A stretch of DNA of 64,000 nt from Punctularia strigosozonata HHB-11173 SS5 (GCF_000264995.1 NW_006767445.1:66851-130850); one strand, 5' to 3'; positions 10,770 to 23,524 are shown, numbered from the stretch's first letter. Program-made: numbers and translations. The notes: generated from the letters alone by a model not told the origin.

Positions 10770-12331
10770 AGATATACGCATGCGTTTTGCCTCGTTCTCG
10801 GCGCTCGCTGATATCGAGTCTGACGGATCGCCGACGGTGAAGGCAAGGACTGCATATCGGATGATGTTTGGGATATTTTTCATATATACACGTAGGATCT
10901 CGTACGACGACTTGGAAATAGATATGGTCGTCGTCGCGCTTCCCGTCGGAGCACCGCTTGGCACAGGGGACTGACTATCCCAGACCGCCAAGCGTTCATG
11001 TCGAGGTTTCTTCGGCTGCTTGACTGGGAAGAGCGGGTTCCCAGCTAGCACGTGAAGACAAGGGAAGGAGGTTGGTCCAGTCAACATCGGTCGGCGGGTG
11101 TAGGAAGAGAAGAGGAGAAGAGAAGACTAACCCTCCTTCCTTCAGCGGCGTGCTCCAATCGCAGAGCTCGCATTTCCAGGTGTGTGAGGTGTTGCCGACG
11201 GGAGCGACGGAAACAAACAGGACGACTAGGGAGGAGGTGGTCTGTACGTTGTCGGTATTTGAGAGCCTGCGACGGAGCGATCTCGGGGCCTAGAAACGAA
11301 CCTTGGTTTGGAAGACGGCGGCTGTACAAGGGGGCAGAAGGGTATGAGCCAATGGCTTGCGCCGTGGAACACGCTGATTGTGGATGTGCTTACCTTGGTG
11401 ACATTTCGGGCAGACGCGCGGGGACTCGGATGGGTCGCCTGAGCGAGCGTCTTTGCTGACGGAGCCGACTGGGATAGCGGGTGAACACATGCGATCGTCG
11501 CCGCGGTGTTGGCCACGTACGAATGACCGGGGCAACTGGCACCGGCGGGCAAGGAGTCCGTTCAAACGAGGAGAATATTATACGCGTCAGGGTCGGACTC
11601 ACAGGTAGAGTTAGCGGACGATGGCATGATGGGAGGCAGCAAGGCGGTTATGTGGTATGGATTCGGCGTTCGTGATATATATCACGATGGGCCTTGGCAG
11701 CTTGTTCGGTCCAAGCACGCAGCAGCCAGTGTGACATGAGACTCGCCATAGACTGCGATCTACTGCGACCTGATCAGGCGAGGTTGACGATCCCACGCTG
11801 GGGTCGATCCGGCTCTTTCCGGGGTTTGCTCGCGTGGGCGCCGCGTGGCCGAGATTCGAATTCCAACCCCGCGCTCGTATGATGCAACCGCACCGTTTGC
11901 GCGCGCCACCTCCAACTGGCAACTGCAACACCAACTGCAACCCATGTGTTTTCGTGTCTCGCATCGCCTGCACGCCCCCGCAACTCCAAGGGGGCCCCCT
12001 GTCGATCACTTTATCGACGCTATTGGCCGAACCTTCGCAGCCAGTGCCGCCACCGCCGTCGACGTGACGTGCGTCATCCGACCGCCGCCGTATCGGTATT
12101 AGAACCCTCCAACCCCCGTCCGCGATGTCGTCTCATCGCTCTCTCCCTGTCTCACCGACGACGACGACGAGCAGCTCTCTGTAATCTAAGCCTAGTCTAA
12201 GTATACCACGCACGCACGGCCGACGCGCGCACCCCGCCTGCCCACCACGCCCCTGCCCGTCTCTCTATAAGTAAAGCACGCGCGGACGTACATCCCACAC
12301 GCACCGAGAAGTCGGCCCTTTCCCTCCCAGG
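10770..12331. other. Intergenic region and HAM1 promoter side
   Basis: No supported gene. Short GC-rich open frames overlap on both strands (11050-12010) without family motifs. A T-arm-like string near 11855 was examined as a tRNA and rejected. The last 250 bp become pyrimidine-rich, as expected for the HAM1-like gene's promoter. Confidence 0.4.
12266..12275 (+). promoter_or_regulatory. TATA-like box of the HAM1-like gene
   Basis: TATAAGTAAA lies 57 bp before the ATG at 12332, after a CT-rich tract. The distance fits a fungal core promoter. This is a sequence match only. Confidence 0.4.
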
Positions 12332-15300
12332 ATGTCTCTCCCCCCCGCGACGAAAGAGATCTCGGACCACCCCGCGAAGAACACCGTCACCGAGCCCGTC
12401 AACCGCCGCCAGAAGGAGGAAGATGTCAAGCGCAAGGTGATCCTCTACACACACACACCCCTTCGACAGGCGGAGATAGAGCAATGCTGACGCTTACGGG
12501 GGGTTTTTTTTTGTGGCAGTTGAAGCTCTACGGCGTGGTCCAAGCCCTGCGCGACGGCCGCATGCCGTCCAACACCCAAATCGACGCCGCGCTCAAACAC
12601 CTGCTCGCGAGCGAACCTGTGGACGTTGACGCTGTGCGTCTTCCTTTTCTTAAAAATTTTCATCCATATATGCGCCTTTCCCCTCCGTGGATATATGCGC
12701 CCGCGCGCCTTCTTATATCATTCTTTCGTATGTCGATTGATGTGCTCATCGTCGCAACGATCACACAGCTCAGCGTGGACGGCAAGAAGCTGATCGCCGA
12801 TGCGCGCGACATCATCGAGACCGCGCGCCTGCTCGTCTCCGACAAGAACGCGGACGAGCTCTTGCAGAACTTTATCTGGCACACGCGCGACGTCGACTAC
12901 GACCGCGTCAAGGTAAAACTTTCTCCCTTCCCTCCTCCCCCCGCTTATCCGAATTCGGCGGGCTGACGATGACGTGGCCCGATAGAAGGACCCGACGGAG
13001 AACGTCGACAAGGACGCGCTGCAGGAGAAGAACAAGCAGGCGCCGCAGCACCTCCGCACGCTGCTCTCGCTCGTGCTCACCAACTCGGAGGCGCGCAAGC
13101 TCCTGAGCGACTTTGCGCTCATCGGCCGCGACCTGCTCGCCAAGGGCGCTATCAAGGTAACTTGCTCGCGATTTCCTCCGTTTTTTTTTTTTTCATGTCG
13201 ACGTCGAATGCTGAGGATGGGGTCGGTTTTTGGCAGGCGGCGGAGCAGATCAGGCCGGACGAGGAGCGGCTGAGGCGCGTCGACGAGCCGGCGCCGGAGA
13301 ACGAGTTCGTGTCGAAGGACGGAGAAAGGCTCGGCCCGCACGACGGGACGCCGGTGCCGCAGGTACGGGTGCCTGGCACGGGCGTCACGGTCGAGCAGCA
13401 TCCGAAGGAGAAGTTGGGGGACGGTGCGTTTTTTTTCTCTTTCCAGATTCGCGGAGGAGCTGATGGGCGGATACGTGAGCAGGCGCCACGATCAAGACGG
13501 GAGATGGGGACGCGGTGAGCGGGGCGGAGGCAAAGGGGAAGGTGAGGCAGAAGGCGGGCGAGACGAAGGAGGAGGCGAGGGCGAACGCCGACGAGGTCGC
13601 GCAGTGAGCGTCTTATTTCTTTTATTTACGTGCGCGGACGCTGATGGAGCGAAACGATGCGTAGGACGACGAACGGCGTGCCGCAGACGGAGGATGAAGC
13701 CGAGGCCGGGAAGAAGACGCTCAAGAGCAGACTGTTTGGGTTCAAGGTGGGGTTTGGTCGTCAACGTGATCGTGGTTTTGCTTCTGCTTCCGTATCTGGT
13801 TCTGTTGCTGGCGCTGGACGCCAGCGAGGCGCTCCTTCTGCGTTCACGTTTCCGTTCAGACGCGCTTCGCGCTCCGTTTCGTCTTTTATTTCTGGTTCTG
13901 CGTCGATGGATTCTTCGGCTGTGGATATGTCGTCGCCTGGGTTTCGGGGGAGCCCCGCGGGCGGGTATGGAGTCGGCGTGTCCCCGTTCGGCACGCCGGG
14001 TGCGGGTGGGACGCCTCGCGAACACGACGGGGTGGATATCGGCACGAAGGAGTTCGTCGAGGGTGCGCTGGCTCGCGCCGGATTGTCGAGTTCGCCGCTG
14101 CATACCCCAGGAGAGGAGCGCATACGAGCGAGGGGGGGCCGCGGCCGGTTTTCGTACTTTGCGAGAGGCGCGAGAGGTCGGAACGGGACTAGGTCAAGGG
14201 AGGGCAGTCTTGGCCTGCCGCCTGCGTATACACCACCATCGAACGACGCCGAAAACGATACCGCCATGTCGCCAAGTTCCGCCGCCTCTCGAGCACGCGA
14301 ATCGTCACTCTTGTCTTCAGCCCCGTCGATCGGCGCTTCCGATCCACGCTCATCAAACACGCAACGCGCTTCGGTGCTGGCGCCGACCCTGCCGAAACCA
14401 CTGCCATCGCCCCCGCTGAGCGAGGTGCTCGAAGAGGGCTTTTGGACGCCGGCGCTGCCGCCCAAAGGCTCGCCCAACCCGCCGAGCGCGTTCCGGTTCG
14501 GGACGAGCCTGTCGTCGCCCGACCTGTCTTCGCGTTCGCCGCGCTCGATCCCGTCGTCGGGCTCGGAGGGCTACTTTTCGCCGCTGTCGTCCTTTGCTCG
14601 GCCCGGTGCGGAGGGGGAGGAAGGAGCGTCGCCGGAGACGTCGCGCTCGGCGTCCCCGTTCGTGCTCAGCTTTCCGCCGAGTTTTCCCAGTCCGGGGAGC
14701 TCGTCGAGCGAGACGGGTGCGTCGGCGGTGACCGTCAGGCAAGTCGACTACGCGGCGCGGTTGAGGGGCGGTGGGGATGATGAGGGCGTGGGGGAGAAGC
14801 GAATCAGCAGGGCGGTGGAGAAGGCGCTCGTGGACCAGCATCGGTCGCAGCTGTACGGAGCAGGCGATGAGAGCGGGGGCGAGGAGGAGGCATCCTCCGA
14901 TTCGGACGAAGAAGACGACGTGGCCGATCAGCGGGCGGACTTGATGTCCCGCCGCGGGACCATTGGGCACGTCGACGTTCCGGACAGCCCGACGCGCGAC
15001 CTGCTCGCGGAAGCCGCGGAACGCCGGATCGCGCTCTCGCCTCCCGCCAACGGGCGCCCTCTGCCTCCTATCCCACCGCCGTCTCGCGCGTCGTCGGTGC
15101 TGAGCTCGGCGTCGCGCCGATCGCCGCCGCCTCTGCCACCTAAAGACGCGCGCCGTCTTGCGGCGTCCTCCCGCTCGTCCTCGCCCGTGAGCCCGTCCGT
15201 CGTCCATCCGAGGGAAGGCACCCCGGCTCACCCCGGTCCTGCGCGACGTCCGAGCGGGCAGGCGCACCTCGGCTCGTTCACGCTGTCGGCTGGATCGCAG

Positions 15301-17605
15301 CGCGGGCGACTTTTGCGGGCGGAGACGTCGTATTTCGTCGCGCCCGTGGTGAACGGTCCGGACGCTTCTTCGACCTCGACTTCTTCTTCTTCTTCTTCAT
15401 CTTTAGCAGGGTCGCCTCCTTTGGACTCCACTTTGGCTGCTTCTCGCCCTTCTTCTTCAAGTTTTGCTTCAAATTCTCGTTTCGTTTCGTCTTTTATGGT
15501 GCTTCTTCCTTCCTATTCGTCCTTATTCTTTGCACCTTTGCCTCGCTCCCTTGTTTCGTTCGTTGGGATCCCCTGCTAACGTGTTGCTATTTCCCTTTGT
15601 TTCGTGACTTAGGACGCTGTGTCGAGCAAGGTTCCCGACGAACACAAGGAGAAGGTCCGCGAGCATCGCGACCGCGCCAGGGAGTTCTTCACGGAAGAGT
15701 ATTTCCCCGAGGAGAGGCGCGATCAGTTCATCTTCCGATTGAAGAAGGTTCGTCTGTCGCCCTGTACGAACCTCGCGTGTCGCTTATCCTGGTGGGGTCG
15801 ATGATCGGACAGGTGGTTATCGAGTGTCAGAAACACAAGGACTACCAGGAGTCGATCCGGTGGTTGATCGGCTATGTGGAAGACTACGCGAACCATGGGA
15901 TCGGCGTCGCCAAGACCGGCAAGGAATCTACTGGACAGTTGAAGGAGGTGAGATCGCATGTGCGCAGTGAGGAGAATTTGACGTTGACTAGCCTCGGTCT
16001 TCCAGGACGGGTCGCTTCAGCAGGCCACTACTGAGCTCCGCACGCTCTTGGAGCGGTTCGCGAACAACCAGAAGATGACCCCGATCTTCGATGCTGTCAA
16101 TGCGCTCGTTCAGGACTCGAAGAACGACGAAGAGCTCAAGGGGTGGTTCAAGCGCGTCGATGCGTACTTGCGTAAGGTGTGTGGTGTTCTTGATGAGGCG
16201 TGGGTTGTCATTGAGCCCGCTACAAGGTACTGCTGGAAGCCGGCTACGTCATTCAGCAGGAGTCCACGGACGACGCGAACGCGTTGAAGGAAGACGGGCG
16301 CCGGTTCTACGACGACAAGTACAAGCAGCACTTTGACCACTTGTTCAGGAACATTGGTGACTTCTTCAAGGCGATGGGCGATGATCCCCTGAACAAGAGG
16401 TAACACTGCTCGTCCCGCGGTTCCCTAACGGTGACTCACGCACAGTACAGGTTCGGGCAAGACTGGGCGAGCCTGACGAAGGATCTGCTTTTCGACAGCG
16501 ACGGCAGCCTGAAGTTCAAACCGCACTTGTGGCGCGATATCCGTACCGTTATCGCTCCGGCCCTCGTGGATCAGGTGCGTTAGCTTTCGATTCAAGGCAT
16601 CGACATTGTGGTCACGATGCGACACGTCATCCCTTCCAGGTCGGCTACATCCCCATCCCGCGCGTGGAGTATACGGACGCGCAGTTCGATATGATCATCG
16701 AGAACTTGACCCTTTCGGGCCGCAATCTGCTCCCAAACATCATTGCCATAGAGACGGATAATTTCCTCAAGTTTAGCCCGTACGAGAAGATCAAGGATGA
16801 GCATCATCACGAGTACGTCCAGCTACTACACAGTATGAACGATATCACTGACGGCTGTCCACTAGGCTCACCATCACACTTGCTCAAATCCAGGCCGACA
16901 TGCGCGATGTCGCCTTCTGGTTCCGCAAGAAGAGCGGGTTCCCCAAGCTCCAAGACTCTGGTCTGGCCGATGTCCTCCTCGGTGGCGAAGGCTTGACCGT
17001 GACCGTCCACCTCGTCTCCGCTGACAAGGACCCGAGCTCGGTGTTCAAGGTCAAGAACGTCGCCGTCAAGGTCGACACCTTGAAGTTCTCGATCCGCGAC
17101 TCGAAGCACGATTTGCTGTACAAGACGCTCAGGCCGCTCGCGACCGGGTTGGTGAAGAAACAGATACAGAAGGCGATCGCGGACGCCATCACGACCGGGC
17201 TGGAGTACGTCGACGGGCAGCTCGTCGGCGTGCGTGACCGCATGAGCGAGGCGAAGGCCTCTGACGGCACTAGTCGCAGGGAGGTCCTCAAGCAGGTGCG
17301 TCTGCTTTTGTCACGGATACGAGGCGGCCGCCTGACCTCATGCGTCGTACAGATGTTCCAGGATAAGAAGCAGACCGCCAAAGCGGAAGCTCACAAGGAG
17401 AAGGGCTCCAAATTCCAGGTCGTATCCAAGCGCGATTCGGTGCTTCTTCCAAACCAGGGATCCCCTGCCGGATGGATCAACCGCGTGCAGGAGCGAGAGG
17501 AGGCCGCGTCGAGCGGCAAAGACTGGCGTTCGGACGCGTAGGTCACTGTCCTGCATATCTGAGGACGATCGCTTACCAATGCTTGGCAGGTTTGATGTTC
17601 TGTGA
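12332..17605 (+). CDS. HAM1-like protein (hyphal anastomosis / BPI-like lipid-binding fold)
   Basis: Starts MSLPPATKEISDHP at 12332 (ATG after CCCAGG). The N-terminal domain runs LKLYGVVQALRDGRMPSN, IETARLLVSDKNADELLQNF, SEARKLLSDFALIGRDLLA. A charged linker (IKTGDGDAVSGAEAKGK, ETKEEARANADEVAQ) follows, then SRLFGFK at 13740. The C-terminal part resumes at 15613 with DAVSSKVPDEHKEKVREH, WLIGYVEDYANHG, LWRDIRTVIAPALVDQVGYIPIPR (16525-16665), ENLTLSGRNLLPN, ADMRDVAFWFRKK, and ends SDAFDVL, the TGA at 17603 being reached by splicing 17539 to 17590. These are the HAM1-like N- and C-terminal domains (Pfam families linked to Neurospora HAM hyphal fusion genes); the fold resembles tubular lipid-binding proteins and a role at membranes is inferred. 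At least fourteen introns. A continuous 534-codon segment (13747-15348) lies where a single intron would otherwise run; see the separate entry. Confidence 0.85.
13747..15348 (+). other. 534-codon in-frame segment inside the HAM1-like gene (exitron or extra exon)
   Basis: From the end of the SRLFGFK exon (13746) the frame stays open to a TAA at 15577, with no stop for over 600 codons. The region 13747-15348 has G/C-rich third positions and encodes a disordered Ser/Pro/Gly-rich chain with SPxF, PPPLPPK-type and acidic (SDSDEEDD) stretches. At 15349 composition turns T-rich and intron-like, with donor GTGAAC after GTG, a branch site CTAAC at 15576-15580 and acceptor TTAG at 15612. Using donor 15349 the segment adds exactly 534 codons in phase 0. 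Using the weak donor GTGGGG at 13747 it is removed as part of a 1,866-nt intron, also phase 0. Both options keep the frame, which is what an exitron looks like. Other introns here are 50-110 nt. A nested independent gene is less likely, as there is no separate promoter or terminator. Confidence 0.6.
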
Positions 17606-17951
17606 ATCCAACGATGAATCCGTGTTGCGAGTGTACGATATGGATTGACAGCCCTCCCCGTCTGATCGCGAGATTCATGTGATTAACTGCTATATTCTCG
17701 TCCACTCTGAGTACACATGAAGAAGACGAACCATACATAGTATCAGTATACAAGTATCCGGACGTAAATATGAATAAGAATACAAGGAGCGTGTTGATTT
17801 TTATGAGCATTCGCTTGACTGATCTGGCGTAGCGACGTCGGATGCAGGAAAGGGAAACAAAGGAGGGTGTAGTCGCTGAACTAAAGAGAGTGAGGATCAA
17901 CGAACGAAGCGACCAGCGCACCACGGCATGGGGTAACAAGAGACAACAAAG
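17606..17951. other. Convergent 3' spacer between HAM1-like and RasGEF genes
   Basis: The 346-bp AT-richer spacer holds the 3' ends of both genes. Polyadenylation signals are not certain; AATAAGAATA-type strings occur near 17770. Confidence 0.35.
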
Positions 17952-20900
17952 TTAGGACCGTGTTCCTGAGAGGCCTCGAACGAGCCGGGTGATACTGGGT
18001 CTGCGGCCTCGACCCTGGGAACCGCGCTGTCGTTGTTGATCTCTGATTAAATCGCTGGGTTGAAAATTAGCAAAATACGCAAGGCGGAGTGGAGTTAACC
18101 ATTCACCTCAAAGGGCGATAATAGTCCATCCATTTCGAGTTCATCAATGTGTCAACATGTCGATCCATCACTTCTTTAAGCTTCTCCTGGATTGGTTGTC
18201 GTATGGTGTCCATGACGGGGAATTTGTGGCGGCTTCCCAGTGAGGTTTCGAGGGCTGTCCGTATATCAGCGGACATCTGGTATGGCGGACTCAGTACGAA
18301 CCTCGAGCAGTTTCACCGACGGCCATGAGACGCGGAAGGTGCAACTCGTCGGCCTTCTGGTTTATCACGCCCATGTGCGCCGCCAAGTACGAGCTTACTC
18401 GGACTATAATAAACTATATCAGCAGCCTTCACTGACGATGCGCAATACGCCACTCACCAAGATGGGGTATCGTCGGTTTTGTCGCAGTCAGCAATGCGTC
18501 GATATCCCTCGAAGTTGACACGTAGTCTCCATAGAAGTTAGTGACGTAAGTCTGATTCATATGCTGTGTTATCAACCACTGGCGCCATCGGTCGTGAGCA
18601 AAGATGACCCACTTCAGGGATGCTGTAGAAAGCAGCAATCAGCGTCATTTTCAGAGAGTTGACGATCGCCCCCGCGGTAAAGTAGTCGCCATGATCGAAG
18701 CATTGCTGGAGTTCATGGATGAGCCGGTTTCGATGCTTGATATGAGCAACTGTACTCGCCTTGGCCACCTGGAACCATCGCGTGCATGCCTTGCAAGCTG
18801 CGTCTGGATCCCTCAGAGAAACAATGGACTCGACCACAAGGATTGTGGTGCAGTTGAAAAGGAAAGCCAAGCTCGACCGCGCACGCCATGTTGCTTCCAA
18901 TGCAGCGCGATAGGATAAGGGCAAGATAGGCTTGAACGTTTCGGTGGTCACGTCGGTCCCAAGGCCGAACACCGCCATCAAGGGTGTTGCCGATATCGAG
19001 TGCCAATACTCGGACGCAATGAGAGTCATTTGATGCGCCAATGCAAGCCCCTTCTTGTCTTCGTCGAATTGGAGGATGTTAAAAGCTGGTGTCTCCAGGG
19101 CCATGGATGAAGCAGCGGAGACGCTATCTATGCCGAGTTGACCCTGGGAGGCATTGCTGACGTGCGACGGATCGAGCGCATAGCTGTCTCGGAGAGCTTC
19201 GCGAATGGTTGTGTCTACGCGTTGTAGATTCTCGATCAGTTCCTTTTGCTGGGGACGAATCCGCCTCCCCTCCTGACCATGTACCTCCGGGCATTGCGCT
19301 TTATGGCGAACGAGGGTGATCCAATGTCTGAGGTGCGGCATGGCACTATTTTCCGCCCGGTCTGCGGACTCGAGGCATTTAGGCACCTTTGTCCAACAAA
19401 GTGGCCAATCGCGTTCGAGGTACCACCAACGTCCAATCCATAAATTGAGCAGCTTCGCAACGACTCCGCGGAGGGCCCAGGACTCTTCCGGTCCGGCGTA
19501 GTTCGCTCTCGTGCGCCTATGCAACGTAGCGTCCTCTACGGATTTGGCCTTGGCCGTGGCCTTGATTAGACGAAGCGGAATGTCGGGTCTCTGTCCCTTG
19601 ACCTCCGACAAATTTGGATATATATTTTCAAATTCATCACAGCAGGCCGTGGTCATTAACGCCATCGAACGTTCGTACTCCTTTTCGAGGGCAATTGCGA
19701 GCGAGGCAGCATCACGAGTGGAGATGATGCCGAGAAAGAAGTCTTCGATGTCTTTGTCACTGTCGCAGTGCTTGCGTCCGAGTTGTCCGAGTTCCGTCAG
19801 CGCGTTGTGGAGATCGACGCCTACAGATGGATATCGATTCCACCGGCGCTCAGCTCCCGCTGTGGTACAATTGCCATCCAGCGATGCAGTCCGACGTATC
19901 GCGCTCAGCGTGTTACGGATGACACCAGCGCCACGATCGTGACTCTGGGATCGGCCTGGTGGACGGTAGCGGGTCATGCTTCGCCCACGGGGTTTGATGA
20001 GCTTCGACGAGCTATGGTGGGCTCGTCTGACGCCGGATGATGGACCATGAAGTGCCCCGGGAATATTGATGCGAACGTGACTGCCCGTGTCGGCCGACTG
20101 GATGGGGTTCACTGAAAACTTGGAAGAGCGTTCCCCACGGATGGCAATGTTGGATGCAGTACGCTCTGCGCGAGTCGGGGGCGAAAACACTGAGTGGTGG
20201 GTGCCCTCGATGGAGACCGGATCTTTTCGAAATGGATCCCGATCGTGCAACCGTACCCACGATTCCACTTGGTTAAATAGTCAACCTCATCAAATAGGAT
20301 CCGCGATGAAGGACTGCTCACCGGCATCGCGTTTGAGTGCGGCCCATTGCGCATCTCCTTGACCTTCGTCGTCGCTATCGGATAAATTCGGTGGTTCGTG
20401 ATCGCCGATAGGCAATTGGTTGCTATATGACGAAGACGTGGGTTCGACCTCTTTCGCTCCAGGTGGCGCAGGCAGACTAGAGGCTGCAAGAGGGCGTTCC
20501 AGGAAAGGCACAAACTTTCGCTTGCTTGGATCCGCCTTCGCCGCTTCAACGCCATCTGGAGAGCCTACGTCCCGCAGGGCTCGGGTTGATACAGCCGTTC
20601 TCTGCCGGCGCGACGGTATGAATACATAAGACGCGTCGTCGATCAACGTATCGGAACCGGATCCTGACCCCGACCCGGAGGTCTCACTTCGATAGGACGA
20701 TGGGCCTTCATCTGAAGCCGATATAGAAGACGCTTCGACGTCGGCCGGAACGTCTGGTACCTTACCGTTTCGAGCTTCGAAATCGGCGGGGGATGAAGGA
20801 TATAAGGCATGCATCATAGAGGCGCCTTCCGGTGTAATGCGGGCCATGGTCAGTGTGCCATCCTCAGCGAGGACCAACCCGCCTGGGCGGGGGCCACGAG

Positions 20901-23524
20901 CCTTCGCGGACCGGGGGATAGGCATGGGGCGGGGTGACGTAGAAGCACGCTTGGATTTCCCGTGCGCACGAACGCTGGAAGACATCCCTCGTCCTCTGGA
21001 CCTGGATCGCTTCGTGGTGGGGGAGGGTGGCTTGGGGGCTTCCTCCGTGTCGTTGCCATCGTCATTGCGAGTAGCTAACCCCATCATTTCTGCGGCGGGC
21101 GAAGGGAGCGGTGGTAGCTCAGAAGGAGAGACCTTGGCAGTAGGCGGCCGACTGCGAGAGCGCGCTAGCCTCACAGGGGGACTCCCATCGGCGTCCGCCT
21201 TCGTTGGGTAAGAAGCGAGGTGAGGGTTGGCAAACTTGTTTCGAGCTTCTTTGATGATACTGGCTGCGGTGCGGCGAGAAAGGTTCGCTGGCGTAGATGC
21301 AGAGGTGAGCGACGCAGGGTCGCTCGCGTTGGATGAGCTCGACCTTCCCTGAGACTCCTCGGCACTTCCCTTGCTTGGTTTCGCTGCAGGGGGCTCTCCA
21401 TGAGACAGTTTGAGGCTTGCATGCGGTTCTCGAATGCGGGGCTTCTGGCCGGCGATGCTTGCCGTCGTGGAGCGCGGTGTGAAGACGTGCGCCGAAGTCG
21501 ATCCCGTACGAATGGAACTCAAACTCTCGCAGGATTCTCGATGGCGTAGCTCCCTCACGATCCACTCCACCAAGGATAGGGAGGGATCAGGAGATGAGAC
21601 CTCGGACTTCATGGGAACGGCTGTTCCCGCCGCGAGGGTATCCGAGGTTGAACGAGGGACCGCCGGGGGAGGCTTAGAGGAGGAATTATCCGCCGATACA
21701 GGTCGCATCACCGCGGCCGCTGGTGTTTTCGACTCCGTGGGAGTGACGGACGAGTCCGAGTTGGAGCGCTTCATCCACAGCAGGGGAGCAACCCCTCCAA
21801 AGCCACGACCTGAGGTAGTCGGCGTTGGCTTTGTTTGCGTGAGCGTCACCGAGGTGTCGGAGCTCGAGCGCGACATCGAGGAGGGCAACTTGCTAGAGCT
21901 TCGACCCGCCGCGTACGGAGGAGACAGCAGCGCCGATGACGACTTCAATACGGTGGGCGTAGCTGATGAGTCCGAGCTCGCTCGAGACATTGACGATGTC
22001 GCTTTGCTTGAGCTTCGACCCGCAGAGGACGGGGTACGCATCGGTGTCGATCTCGTATACACGGAGGTCGGGTGGTTTTGGGAGACCGACGAGTGGGCGT
22101 TGCTGACGCTCGATTTGCCCGTGGTAGCAACGGCAGATGGAGGAGGACGCGCAGACGCCAACATAGGTTTGGATGGCGTGGGGAGAGCAGAACCTAGGAC
22201 AAATGAATTCGGGCTGGATCGCGGCACCGGCGGTAAAGGCTTACCGGACGAAGCAGCGACAGCGGACACGGACGTAGACTTTGAGGATCCACACGACATC
22301 GAGCCAATACCCGAGGAGTTCGAGTGGGCGCGCGATACCGGGGGAGAAGGTTTCTTGACTGGGAGAGCTGCTACGGGCGTAGAACGTATCGACGACGACA
22401 TCAACTTCGAGATCGTAGACGGCACCGTATCCATACTCGATCCCGATACGGATGGTCGGAGCGTCGCGGCGCTTGCGATGCTCAGCGTCGCAGCAGGGCG
22501 TTTCGACGTCGACATAGACGGTGTGACGGATGATAACGAGCTCGCGGTCGACGAGTCGGAGTTCGAGCGAGAGACGGGCGGGGAGGGTTTATCCGCCTTC
22601 CTTGCGGCCGATGCCCCTGCCGAGGACGAGGTACGATTCGGTGTTGCAGTAATCGTACGCATTGAGACCGTACTTGACGACGCGGCCGACGATCGCGGCT
22701 TGCTCGCCCCAGGGGTAGGCGGCGAGGGTGCTACAATGTAATGACGCGTCGTCGTCGTCGTCGTCGAGTTGGTCCTCGCCATTCTGGATCCCGGGCGCGG
22801 CGGTGTCGATTTGGGCGGGACCGGAGGCGGGACGAGAGGCGGGGAAGAACGCGTCGACGCCGATCTCGCTGTGGCCGGCATCGCGGGAACGGGAGGCACA
22901 GACGGAGTGCGAGTAGCGGTGGACGATTTGGATCTTGTTGGGGTGACCGGCCGCGAGCGCGTAGGAACGCTCGCACTCGCGCTCGCGTGTGTGTGTGCGT
23001 GCGAGATCGATGGACGCCGTTTGCTCGCAGTGGATGGACCTTGAGCGATGCCGGCCGAGAGAACGGGAGGAACGGCAGGCGTGGCTTGACCAGGACGAGT
23101 GGAAGTAGACCGCATGCTTGCCTGCGACGCCTCCGACCGAGGTTTGGTCGTGATTGCACGCGTCTGAGGGACTGGAACCGGAGCTGGAGCTGGACAACGT
23201 GCGTCAGGGTTGAGTGAGTACAGCAGGTGGCAAGGACCTACCTGAGCCGCGTGAATCGACAGGGGCGGCAAGCGGCTTCGCTGGAGGCGTAGGCGCCGAC
23301 TTAGTTGGAAGAGACAAAGAGACCGGGGTGGCTTTGGACGACGTAGACGGGTTGACGAGCGCGGACGCGTCGGGCTTCGCGTTGGCGCGTACGGAAGCGT
23401 TCGATGCAGCGATGAGAGAAGCCTTTGCCCTGCCTGTCGTGCTGTGGTTGGTATCGACGCGTCCGGACGCGCTGGGAGGAGGGTTGGGAGGTATGCTCGG
23501 TAGTTTGAGTGGTTTGGGCGGCAT
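17952..23524 (-). CDS. RasGEF-domain protein with long Ser/Pro-rich N-terminus
   Basis: Starts MPPKPLKLPSIPPNPPP at 23524. Exon 1 ends at about 23242 and joins near 23190 to a 2.9-kb exon encoding about 950 disordered residues; a 56-nt intron (from about 20321) then leads to ESWVRLHDRDP. The N-terminal half carries a degenerate repeat (SSKPPPxVxRSxSDSSxTPT-like). The C-terminal half has a REM-like segment (LRGVVAKLLNLWIGRWW, near 19480) and a divergent Ras guanine-nucleotide exchange domain: ILQFDEDKKGLALAHQMTLI (19075), FNCTTILVVESIV (18870), CFDHGDYFTAGAIVNSL (18690), NFYGDYVSTSRD (18530), TATKPTIPHL (18475), MGVINQKADEL. It ends in a basic tail GRGRRPSITRLVRGLSGTRS at the TAA 17952. About 1,750 residues. 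By family it activates a Ras/Rap-type GTPase. Divergence from the core motifs makes the target uncertain. Confidence 0.75.
21400..22750 (-). repeat. Degenerate protein repeat in the RasGEF N-terminus
   Basis: At least seven units spaced 30-55 residues apart share a Lys-Pro-Pro-rich entry and an Arg-x-x-Ser core: KPSPPVSRSNSDSS, KPSPPVSRAHSNSS, KPLPPVPRSSPNS, ATSSMSRASSDSS, LPSSMSRSSSDTS, LWMKRSNSDSS, KPPPAVPRSTSDT. The R-x-x-S cores fit basophilic kinase sites and the PPxVxR parts fit SH3-type ligands. Function is inferred from composition only. Confidence 0.6.

Noticed and set aside
10353-11087. 244-codon - strand open frame over the P450 relic
   Set aside because: It lies opposite the haem-loop exons, whose P450 motifs are unmistakable on the + strand.
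11840-11900. tRNA-like T-arm string (ATTCGAATTCC next to GTGGCCGAG)
   Set aside because: No seven-base acceptor stem, anticodon arm or correct spacing could be built on either strand.
14353-15267. Long - strand open frame (304 codons) opposite the HAM1 insert
   Set aside because: Arg-rich, low-complexity mirror of the GC-rich Ser/Pro coding frame on the + strand. No motif or promoter.
21410-22741. 443-codon + strand open frame
   Set aside because: Antisense shadow of the Ser/Pro-rich RasGEF exon. Composition follows from the complementary repeat.
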